Positions 55,415-64,000 of a stretch of 64,000 bases of DNA are shown one piece after another. The notes below the pieces were generated by a model. The model did no database searches. It saw only the letters and a list, made by a program, of their open reading frames with translations, and had not been told where the DNA came from. The stretch covers positions 4,898,001 to 4,962,000 of the forward strand of contig NC_079490.1 of assembly GCF_020520425.1 (NCBI RefSeq), given 5' to 3'. The DNA is from Spinacia oleracea. Taxonomy: Eukaryota > Streptophyta > Magnoliopsida > Caryophyllales > Amaranthaceae. Every line of letters begins with the position of its first letter. The stretch's first letter is position 1. The position numbers and the translations under genes were made by a program.

Positions 55415-57956
55415 TGTAATACCCCGAATTTTTAAAACTCGATTAATTATGCTTAAGTATTTTTATCATTTTAAATCCTAAATTCAAACTTTATTTTAAT
55501 TAACGAAGTTTTATTTCGCTTGAATTTTTAATTTTTATAATTTAAATTTCATATTCACAAGCTTAATCTTAATATTTTCGGATTCTAAATAATTTCGAAA
55601 CGTTCTTATCTTTATTCGAAAACTAAACCTATTTTACAAAAGTTTTATTTCACGATTTATTTATTTTTCAGATTATATTAATCTCGTATTTTCGAGAATA
55701 ATTACGTTTTAAATATTTCGTACGGAAAATAAATTCAATTACTTGCACTTTATAAAATTATTTTCGGAAATTAATTTAGCCAAATCATTATTTTAATTTT
55801 AGTTAATAGTAATTAAATTCTGAAAATTAGCTCAAAATTACGAAATTACCCTTATTAACACCTAAATGAAACAAGCCAGTTTCTCTTCTTTCTCTTCTTC
55901 TTCCTCACGCCACTTTGGCCATGGAAGTCAAAACCTTCACTTTCTACTTGTCACCACCACAAGGCAACTCAATCTACTTGTCACCACCATAATGCAACTC
56001 AAGACTTACTCATCAAACCTATTTGAATATCTGGAAATCTAAACTAGAATAGCTCATCTTAATCATCACTTTCATTGATTCAATTTCTTCCACTTGTCAA
56101 TACAATCAAGCTGAGTTGTTGCATTCATGGAGCCCCATGACAACTATAAATAGCTGCTCAATCATCCCAAATGAACCACAAATCAGATTAACCACCAATT
56201 TATAATTCACCATTGAAATTCATTTAAAATAAATTCAAGATTTTAGAACACCATAACCACCACCACCGTGACTGCCACCACTTACCGCCACCACCAATGC
56301 CTTATTTCTCCGGCAACCCCAACAACCCGCACCACCACCCTTCGCCGTCCCTTTTCCCCCGCGCCCAACATCCCCTTCGTCGTCCCTCTCCTCTGCGCCC
56401 AACTCCCTCCGCCTCTCTCTTCCACGAAGCCACTCCAGTCGACACCGTACCTCCCTGCCACCACCATCACCAGCGCATTGCGCCGCCCAGAACCACCCAG
56501 CCGCCGCCCTCCATCTCCTCTCCCTCCGCTGCTTCACCCTCTTGTTTCTCTCCTTCGTGCCTGCTCTGCCTTGTGCGTGAAACCAAGTTCCAACTTTGGA
56601 ACTTTGGTTTGATTAATAACTCAAAGTAAGCCCAAATTCTACTTAGGCCCAATTCTTCTTATTAAAATTTCTGATTTTTGCTATTTCATTCCAATGAGTG
56701 TTATTTTATGCAATTAAATTTAAGAACTATCTAGCATTATTATTATTTTCAAATTTAAACTACTAACACATGTATTCCCTTAAAACTTGAATTTGATTAT
56801 AAACTTTATCTAATTAATTTATGAATTTATCAACTAAAACTTATTTAGAAATATTGATTTTACAATATTTATAGTTTTAATATTAATTCAATAATTTAAT
56901 CTTTTGAAAGAATTCGGACTCGGAGCTCAGGACGAACAAACCAACGAAAATCCTTAGCAAAATCGTGGAAGTGAGGTAACGGCTATTGCTAGTACCCGCA
57001 ATTCCCTTATAAATGTGATTATAAAATTACAACGTATGATTGATTTATTAAATGAATGTTTTGACATGTTTTATGAATCGCGGGAAATGAAATATGATTT
57101 TATTGAATAATTTATTATAATATGATTTGATGGAATTATTCCTTATTTTATGATTGATTATAAAATGCTTTGATGATTGATTGAATTTCTTATAGAATGC
57201 TGTTTATAAGAAACTATGAAAGAAAGGATGTTTGATCTTATGATCCAAAGGAATTATGTTGCTTCAACTGAAAAGACTAAAATGTAAAAATTAAACGAAA
57301 CATGATAAATGAAAGTGAAATTCCTAGTCCGTTTGGCAGTATATGTTCACAGGCTACGATTCTCGGTCATGCATGTACCCATGGGGCATCCGCCCATTGA
57401 GCCAAGGCTCTCATGTTTTCGGGCCAAGGCCCCATGTTTATGGACAGCGGTCCATCGTGGAAGACGTTCCACCATGTCATACTTGCCACGACTAGCATGT
57501 GCACCCTAAAGTTGAAAATGAATTAAATAAAGGACTTTATAAAATGTTTTACATTATTCTATTCTCCCTGTGTTATTAAATAAAATGAATTGAAATGAAT
57601 TTACGTTGCTAGAATAGTTCGTTACTGAGTCTTCGGCTCACCGTTATTTTGTTTTCTGTTTTAGGTACCGCTGGGAACGATGGGAACGAGTAGTGGCGAG
57701 GATTTCACTTTAATAATTCCCACCTAGTTTATGCCTTAAGTTTTAATAGTTTAATTAAAGACTTTTAGTAATTTATGCACCTTTATTTTGGTAATATTAA
57801 AGATTATTATATTAGTTTTTGGGATTTAATATCTTATGATTGATGGTTGCCTTGTAATTCCCAAGAGGGAGTTACGGCAGGTAATGCCCCGACCAATTAG
57901 GTTAATTACGCTGCTAATTATGCTTTAATAAATGAATTAGAGGTCGGGGCGTTACA
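55415..57956 (+). repeat. 5' LTR of the Gypsy element (2542 bp)
   Basis: Begins TGTAATACCCCGAATTTTTA and ends GGGGCGTTACA immediately before the primer site, with the canonical TG...CA ends. The same start recurs at 62895. Long LTRs of about 2.5 kb fit Del/Tekay elements. Proline- and Arg-rich open frames at 56.2-56.6 kb are composition effects of a CCACCACC-rich leader region. A block near 57310-57510 contains CCAAGGC/GGGCCAAGGCC inverted motifs. Confidence 0.92.
56144..56153 (+). promoter_or_regulatory. TATA box in the Gypsy 5' LTR
   Basis: CTATAAATAG is a strong plant TATA element in an otherwise AT-rich but non-periodic context, with an identical copy in the 3' LTR at about 63624. Transcription of the element would start some 30 bp downstream. 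Inferred from position and motif only. Confidence 0.55.
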
Positions 57957-57958
57957 GT

Positions 57959-57970
57959 TTGGTATCAGAG
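57959..57970 (+). other. Primer-binding site of the Gypsy element
   Basis: TGGTATCAGAGC lies 2 bp after the LTR end and is complementary to the 3' end of plant initiator-Met tRNA, the usual primer for this clade. Confidence 0.85.
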
Positions 57971-58170
57971 CAAAGGTTCTGGACCATAAGTGCTAAACCT
58001 TATGGGTTTTCGCACGAATTGAATTTATTAGGCTTTAAGTAAAGAGTTTTAAGGAATGAATTAAAAAGAATGCTCTTAAATCTTGCAAAGTTAAAATGAA
58101 TATGAGTGTGAGTGTAGGAACGGGATCAAAGGGATTATTTTATTATTATTTTGCTTCAATCTGATAAGAT

Positions 58171-61100
58171 ATGTTACACAGAATGTCGACTATCGATGCT
58201 ATCAATGATGTCACCAACGGGGCTCACAATGAGCACCATGTTCATGATGATAACAATGTTATCCACGAGGAGAATGTCCATGTTGATGGACATGAGGAGA
58301 GAATGGAACGGTTGGAAAATGTGAGTGCAATGTTGGCCGAGTTAGTCCATGATTCTCGGAAAAAGAAAGATGTAAGTGGGAACGAGAACGCAACGATGTT
58401 CAAGAACTTTTCGTCACTCAACCCACCATCCTATGATGGCAAGCCTGATCCAGTTGAGTTCGAGGATTGGATAAGTCGCATTGATCAGTTGTTTGAAACC
58501 CTGCAATGCCCGGAGAAATGGAAGGTTGACTTTGCGGTGTTTTATTTAACGGGCCAAGCAGGATTATGGTGGAAAGTCAACAAGGAACGAAAGAATGTGT
58601 CAGGATTTGGTTGGGACCAACTCCAGAAGTTAATGAGAGACAAGTTTTATCCACCATCCTTAAGGAAACAAAAGGAAGATGAATTTCTCCACCTGCAACA
58701 AGGAACAATGAGCGTGCTGGAATACGCAAATAAGTTCATGGAGTTGTCAAGGTTTGCACCAGACTTGGTGTCGACAGAACAGTCCAGGATGAACCGTTTC
58801 GAACGAGGTCTGCACCTTAAGTACCAGGATAGGTTGTCCACTCAGAGGTTTACTTCATACCAGGATATGGTTGATATTGCAGCTAATGTGGAGCGAGTGG
58901 TACTACTTCGAGAAGCGAAGAATGTTGGGTATAAAAGGAGAAATGATAACCAAAGCCAAGGAGGAGCAAAGAAGCCCAACCAAAGTTACCAGGGAAATCA
59001 AAGGAGGAATGATGGTAATCAAGGAAATAATAGGGGACAAGGATTTCAAGGAAGGAACAATCGGTTGCAAGGATGTGCCAAATGTGGGAAAAGGAGTCAT
59101 GTTGAGAGTGAATGTCGTGTTGGCACGAATGCTTGTTACCGATGTGGAAGTCATGATCATTACGTCAGAGATTGCCCAAATCAAGTGACGTCAACCATGA
59201 GAGGACCAGTTCCAACTAACAACGATCGTGGTCGTAAAAACAACCATGCCTCAGGTTCAAACCGCAACCCACCTCGACCACCGCCAACTGGAAGAGTTTT
59301 TGTGATGAGACAAGATGAAGCAGATGAGGATGATAATGTTATCACCGGTACCTTTTCTATCCATTCTTTACCTGCCCATGTTCTTTTTGATTCTGGAGCT
59401 TCACATTCCTTTATTTCACCATTGTTTGCTAAATGTTTAAGTTTGAAACCTTGTTGTGACTTTCATGCTATGAGTGTTTCCCTTCCTAGTGGAGAAAGAG
59501 TGAAATGTAGAACCATGTATAGAGATTGTCCCATTGTAATAGAAAAAGTAGAGTTTCTAGCAGACTTAGTAGCCTTTGACCTATCTGAATTTGATGTAAT
59601 CTTGGGAATGAATTGGCTGACTAAGTATGAAGCTAACCTTAATTGTTCGAGGCAAAATGTGACCCTTAGAACACCAAATGGAGATAGAATTTCATTCCAT
59701 AAATTAGTAAGAAAACCAACGATTCAAATTGTCCATGCTTTGAGAGCACGTAAAATGATTGAGAGTGGTTTATCTGGTTACCTATGTAGTGTTGTTGACC
59801 TAAATACCCCTGCGTCTTCCATTACTGACATCCCTGTTGTATGTGAATACCCGCATGTTTTTCCAGAAGAAATACCTAGTATGCCCTCATCAAGAGAATT
59901 AGATTTCAGCATTGAATTAACCCCAGGGTCAACCCCTATTTCTAAGGCACCATATAGAATGGCACCAGCTGAGTTACAAGAATTAAAGAAACAATTAGAT
60001 GAGTTACTTGAAAAAGGATATATCCGACCTAGTGTTTCACCTTGGGGAGCCCCTGTATTGTTTGTGAAGAAAAAGGACGGAACTTTGAGGTTATGCATAG
60101 ACTATAGAGGGTTAAACAAGATTACTATTAAGAATAAGTATCCTTTACCCCGTATTGATGATTTGTTTGACCAACTTAGAGGTGCAAAAGTGTTTTCAAA
60201 GATTGACTTGAGGTCTGGATACCATCAACTTCGAATTAAACCCGAGGATATTCCAAAGACAGCCTTTAGAACCAGATATGGTCACTATGAGTTTGTTGTG
60301 ATGCCTTTTGGATTAACCAATGCGCCAGCTGTATTTATGGATTTGATGAACCGTATTTTTAAACCATACCTTGATAAGTTTGTAGTTGTTTTCATTGATG
60401 ATATTTTGGTATATTCTAGGAGTAATGAGGAACACGAGGAGCATCTGAGAAAAGTGTTAGATATGTTGATTGAAAACCAGTTATATGCTAAGTTGTCGAA
60501 ATGTGAATTCTGGCTTAAGAAAATATCATTTTTAGGTCATATTATTTCTGAGAAAGGTGTATCTGTTGATCCCGAGAAAATAAAAGCAATTGTAGGATGG
60601 CCTAGACCAACCAATGTACCCGAAGTACGGAGTTTTATGGGTTTAGCTGGATATTATCGAAGATTCGTTCAAGACTTTTCTAAGGTTGCCTTACCCATAA
60701 CTCGATTAGTTAGGAAGAATACCAAATTTGTGTGGAACGATGATTGTGAATGTGCATTTCAAGAACTTAAGAAACGTCTCATCACTGCCCCTATTCTTAC
60801 CCTTCCATCTGGGACTGAGGGATTTGTGATTTATAGTGATGCTTCTAAAAAGGGGTTAGGATGTGTCTTAATGCAAAATGGAAAAGCTATAGCTTATGCT
60901 TCGCGTCAACTCAAAGGTCATGAACAAAATTACCCTACCCATGACCTCGAACTTGCAGCTGTTGTTTTCGCCCTTAAAATTTGGAGACATTATTTGTATG
61001 GAGTTTCGTGTCAAATTTTCACTGACCATAAAAGCCTTAAGTACATTTTCACCCAAAAAGAACTCAACATGAGACAACGTAGGTGGTTAGAACTTCTTAA

Positions 61101-62718
61101 ACCTTACGACCTTGATATTCAATACCATCCCGGAAAGGCTAACGTTGTTGCCGATGCATTAAGTCGGAAATCTCACCTAAGCTCAATCCTAACTTTTTCT
61201 CGAGCCAACCAAGATGATATGCAAAAGATGGAAATTGAGTTTATCAAGGAAGGAAGTGCTTGTTTGAATGTGATGGTAATAAAGCCAACTTTGATTGATG
61301 AGATTAAGGAAGCGCAATGTAAAGACTCACAATTAGAGAGAATAAGGAGTGGGGTGGGAAAAGGAAAGTCACTCGGTTTTGTCATTCAAGAAGATGGTAC
61401 GTTAAGGTTTCAGGGAAGATTATGTGTGCCTAATGATGAGAAGTTGAAAAAGAGAATTTTAGAAGAAGCTCATAGTTCACCATATTCGATTCACCCAGGA
61501 GGAAATAAGATGTATAAAGATTTGAAGCAAGTGTATTGGTGGAGCAATATGAAGCAAGAAGTAGCAGATTATGTGGCTAAATGTTTGACATGTCAGAGAA
61601 TCAAGATCGAACATCAGAGACCAGCAGGTTTGTTACAACCTCTGGATGTGCCGGAATGGAAATGGGATTCCGTGTCGATAGATTTTATCTTGGGCTTACC
61701 AAGGTCAACCAAGGGAATGAATTCTATTTGGGTTATTGTTGATCGATTGACAAAATCAGCACATTTCTTAGCAGTAAAGAACAATTCGAGTTTAGATCAA
61801 CTGGCTGAACTATATGTGAATACTATTGTGAGATTTCATGGGGTGCCTAGTTCGATTATTTCCGATCGTGATACGAGATATCAATCCACCTATTGGAAAG
61901 AATTGCAGAAAGCTCTTGGAACAAAGCTCAACTTCAGTACTGCATTTCACCCAACGACTGATGGGCAAACAGAACGCACTAACCAAATTGTTGAGGATAT
62001 GTTGAGAGCATGTGTTTTAGATTTTCAAGGAACTTGGGAAAAGTTCCTACCTATGGTTGAATTTTCGTACAACAACAGTTACCAGGCCACCATTGGTATG
62101 GCACCGTATGAAGCTCTTTATGGAAGGAGATGTCGAACACCGTTGTGCTGGAGTGATATTGATGAAGCACGTGTTATAGGACCTGAATTGATTCAAGAAA
62201 CTACTGACAAGATTCGTTTGATCCAATCAAGAATGAAGGCAGCACAAAGTAGGCAAAAGAGTTATGCAGACCAACGAAGAAGACCATTAGAATTTGAAGT
62301 TGGAGATCACGTGTTCTTGAAAATTTCGCCAACGAAAGGAATAATGAGATTTGGTCAAACAGGAAAATTGAGCCCAAGATACATCGGGCCATATGAGATA
62401 TTAGAAAGAGTAGGAGCAGTAGCATATCGGCTAGCTTTACCAACCGATTTGGAAAAGGTGCATAATGTGTTCCACGTGTCGATGTTAAGGAAATATGTTC
62501 CTGATCCTAGTCATGTGATTACGCACGAACCCTTGTTATTGCGTAACGATCTTACATATGAGGAAAAACCAATTGAAATTCTTGAACGAAGAGAAAAGCG
62601 ACTTAGAAACAAAGTAATTCCAATGGTTAAAGTCTTGTGGGCCAATCACTTGACATCTGAAGCCACATGGGAAGTCGAAGCACAAATGAGATCGAAATAT
62701 CCCCAGTTATTCGTTTAG
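58171..62718 (+). CDS. Gypsy gag-pol polyprotein
   Basis: A single 1515-aa frame. Gag lies at about residues 85-190 ([20 protein letters not shown]). Two CCHC-type knuckles ([14 protein letters not shown] and [14 protein letters not shown]) follow near 310-345. The aspartic protease is [12 protein letters not shown] near 405. RT spans about 610-790 ([20 protein letters not shown] and FIDDILVYS). RNase H ([16 protein letters not shown]) lies at about 890-1000. Integrase has an HHCC finger and a DDE core to about 1350, and the tail resembles a chromodomain ([15 protein letters not shown]). The frame is open throughout. Gag and pol are fused, as is common in this clade. Confidence 0.93.
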   Translation: MLHRMSTIDAINDVTNGAHNEHHVHDDNNVIHEENVHVDGHEERMERLENVSAMLAELVHDSRKKKDVSGNENATMFKNFSSLNPPSYDGKPDPVEFEDWISRIDQLFETLQCPEKWKVDFAVFYLTGQAGLWWKVNKERKNVSGFGWDQLQKLMRDKFYPPSLRKQKEDEFLHLQQGTMSVLEYANKFMELSRFAPDLVSTEQSRMNRFERGLHLKYQDRLSTQRFTSYQDMVDIAANVERVVLLREAKNVGYKRRNDNQSQGGAKKPNQSYQGNQRRNDGNQGNNRGQGFQGRNNRLQGCAKCGKRSHVESECRVGTNACYRCGSHDHYVRDCPNQVTSTMRGPVPTNNDRGRKNNHASGSNRNPPRPPPTGRVFVMRQDEADEDDNVITGTFSIHSLPAHVLFDSGASHSFISPLFAKCLSLKPCCDFHAMSVSLPSGERVKCRTMYRDCPIVIEKVEFLADLVAFDLSEFDVILGMNWLTKYEANLNCSRQNVTLRTPNGDRISFHKLVRKPTIQIVHALRARKMIESGLSGYLCSVVDLNTPASSITDIPVVCEYPHVFPEEIPSMPSSRELDFSIELTPGSTPISKAPYRMAPAELQELKKQLDELLEKGYIRPSVSPWGAPVLFVKKKDGTLRLCIDYRGLNKITIKNKYPLPRIDDLFDQLRGAKVFSKIDLRSGYHQLRIKPEDIPKTAFRTRYGHYEFVVMPFGLTNAPAVFMDLMNRIFKPYLDKFVVVFIDDILVYSRSNEEHEEHLRKVLDMLIENQLYAKLSKCEFWLKKISFLGHIISEKGVSVDPEKIKAIVGWPRPTNVPEVRSFMGLAGYYRRFVQDFSKVALPITRLVRKNTKFVWNDDCECAFQELKKRLITAPILTLPSGTEGFVIYSDASKKGLGCVLMQNGKAIAYASRQLKGHEQNYPTHDLELAAVVFALKIWRHYLYGVSCQIFTDHKSLKYIFTQKELNMRQRRWLELLKPYDLDIQYHPGKANVVADALSRKSHLSSILTFSRANQDDMQKMEIEFIKEGSACLNVMVIKPTLIDEIKEAQCKDSQLERIRSGVGKGKSLGFVIQEDGTLRFQGRLCVPNDEKLKKRILEEAHSSPYSIHPGGNKMYKDLKQVYWWSNMKQEVADYVAKCLTCQRIKIEHQRPAGLLQPLDVPEWKWDSVSIDFILGLPRSTKGMNSIWVIVDRLTKSAHFLAVKNNSSLDQLAELYVNTIVRFHGVPSSIISDRDTRYQSTYWKELQKALGTKLNFSTAFHPTTDGQTERTNQIVEDMLRACVLDFQGTWEKFLPMVEFSYNNSYQATIGMAPYEALYGRRCRTPLCWSDIDEARVIGPELIQETTDKIRLIQSRMKAAQSRQKSYADQRRRPLEFEVGDHVFLKISPTKGIMRFGQTGKLSPRYIGPYEILERVGAVAYRLALPTDLEKVHNVFHVSMLRKYVPDPSHVITHEPLLLRNDLTYEEKPIEILERREKRLRNKVIPMVKVLWANHLTSEATWEVEAQMRSKYPQLFV

Positions 62719-62880
62719 AAACAATAAGACGTATGAATCTTTATTATGTTATATGAATGATTATGTTATAATGTTATTCGATCATATTTGCATAACGAAT
62801 AAAACGATTAAATATGACATGTATGATTTCTAAGAATGGAAAGTTCGACTGAGCTCCAGTTTCGAGGACGAAACTTTTTC

Positions 62881-62894
62881 TAAGGGGGTAAGAG
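62881..62894 (+). other. Polypurine tract of the Gypsy element
   Basis: TAAGGGGGTAAGAG lies directly before the 3' LTR start and serves as the plus-strand primer in this type of element. Confidence 0.75.
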
Positions 62895-64000
62895 TGTAAT
62901 ACCCCGGATTTTTAAAACTCGATTAATTATGCTTAAGTATTTTTATCATTTTAAATCCTAAATTCAAACTTTATTTTAATTAACGAAGTTTTATTTCGCT
63001 TGAATTTTTAATTTTTATAATTTAAATTTCATATTCACAAGCTTAATCTTAATATTTTCGGATTCTAAATAATTTCGAAACGTTCTTATCTTTATTCGAA
63101 AACTAAACCTATTTTACAAAAGTTTTATTTCACGATTTATTTATTTTTCAGATTATATTAATCTCGTATTTTCGAGAATAATTACGTTTTAAATATTTCG
63201 TACGGAAAATAAATTCAATTACTTGCACTTTATAAAATTATTTTCGGAAATTAATTTAGCCAAATCATTATTTTAATTTTAGTTAATAGTAATTAAATTC
63301 TGAAAATTAGCTCAAAATTACGAAATTACCCTTATTAACACCTAAATGAAACAAGTCAGTTTCTCTTCTTTCTCTTCTTCTTCCTCACGCCACTTTGGCC
63401 ATGGAAGTCAAAACCTTCACTTTCTACTTGTCACCACCACAAGGCAACTCAATCTACTTGTCACCACCATAATGCAACTCAAGACTTACTCATCAAACCT
63501 ATTTGAATATCTGGAAATCTAAACTAGAATAGCTCATCTTAATCATCACTTTCATTGATTCAATTTCTTCCACTTGTCAATACAATCAAGCTGAGTTGTT
63601 GCATTCATGGAGCCCCATGACAACTATAAATAGCTGCTCAATCATCCCAAATGAACCACAAATCAGATTAACCACCAATTTATAATTCACCATTGAAATT
63701 CATTTAAAATAAATTCAAGATTTTAGAACACCATAACCACCACCACCGTGACTGCCACCACTTACCGCCACCACCACTGCCTTATTTCTCCGGCAACCCC
63801 AACAACCCGCACCACCACCCTTCGCCGTCCCTTTTCCCCCGCGCCCAACCTCCCCTTCGTCGTCCCTCTCCTCTGCGCCCAACTCCCTCCGCCTCTCTCT
63901 TCCACGAAGCCACTCCAGTCGACACCGTACCTCCCTGCCACCACCATCACCAGCGCATTGCGCCGCCCAGAACCACCAAGCCGCCGCCCTCCATCTCCTC
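62895..64000 (+). repeat. 3' LTR of the Gypsy element (first 1106 bp, cut by window)
   Basis: Begins TGTAATACCCCGGATTTTTA and follows the 5' LTR almost base for base to the window end, with about five differences. The remaining approximately 1.4 kb, the 5-bp target duplication and the other half of the Copia host element are expected beyond 64000. Confidence 0.93.

Larger units (their letters stand above)
55415..64000 (+). mobile_element. Ty3/Gypsy LTR retrotransposon (Tekay/Del-like), young, cut by window end
   Basis: 5' LTR, primer site, one long gag-pol frame, polypurine tract and the beginning of the 3' LTR are all present. Over the 1106 bp that can be compared, the two LTRs differ at about five positions (roughly 0.5%), so with usual plant rates the insertion is in the order of a few hundred thousand years or less. 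RT before integrase places it in Ty3/Gypsy; the C-terminal chromodomain-like end suggests the Tekay/Del chromovirus group. It looks whole as far as visible and sits inside the Copia element. Confidence 0.93.

Noticed and set aside
56235-56629. Pro/Arg-rich open frames of about 100 codons on both strands
   Set aside because: They lie in the LTR leader region, recur in the 3' LTR, and reflect CCACCACC-type composition.

Overview
This is plant nuclear DNA, most likely from a eudicot. Coding genes have GT-AG introns. There is a wall-associated receptor kinase, an F-box protein with an F-box-associated domain, a GRP23-type PPR protein and A20/AN1 stress-associated proteins. The DNA between them is AT-rich and full of Stowaway, Tourist, hAT and Mutator-like MITEs, Helitrons and LTR retrotransposons. 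The exact species cannot be read from the sequence; a Caryophyllales genome (spinach, beet, quinoa) is only a guess from general character. Layout: 1-4.4 kb is a Helitron complex that opens with a perfect 180-bp palindrome and carries captured exon pieces resembling AHL, MADS-box, linker-histone and perhaps SAS10/UTP3 genes. 5.8-8.6 kb is a tandem pair of A20/AN1 zinc-finger genes with an extra orphan promoter copy. 10.2-12.0 and 17.0-18.3 kb are two copies of a Tim17-family gene, both damaged in different ways: one is split by a Tourist-like MITE, the other has an in-frame stop. Between them, 12.2-17 kb holds a Helitron inserted head-to-head into another Helitron, with a captured CDK-like kinase exon and a Mutator-like MITE nested inside. 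18.3-20.1 kb is a further Helitron. 22.9-25.5 kb is an ATP23-type mitochondrial metalloprotease gene, and 27.3-29.5 kb an intronless GRP23-like PPR gene. 30-39 kb is a run of same-strand broken gene pieces (PPR, CCCH zinc finger, MINDY deubiquitinase); the zinc-finger exon is interrupted by a small Helitron. 39.9-42.9 kb is a three-exon wall-associated kinase that appears intact. 47.0-48.4 kb (minus strand) is an F-box gene with one frame break and a coding minisatellite. 51.5 kb to the end is a Copia retrotransposon fossil into which a young, whole-looking Ty3/Gypsy element is inserted; its second LTR runs off the window. There is no operon-like logic: the intact host genes (SAP pair, ATP23, GRP23-like, WAK) are independent. 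The strongest unusual signal is in the Helitrons. Twice in this window a Helitron of one family has landed at the same A^T site, 11 bp inside the 5' terminus of a sibling and in head-to-head orientation. One of these events produces the perfect 180-bp hairpin at the window start.
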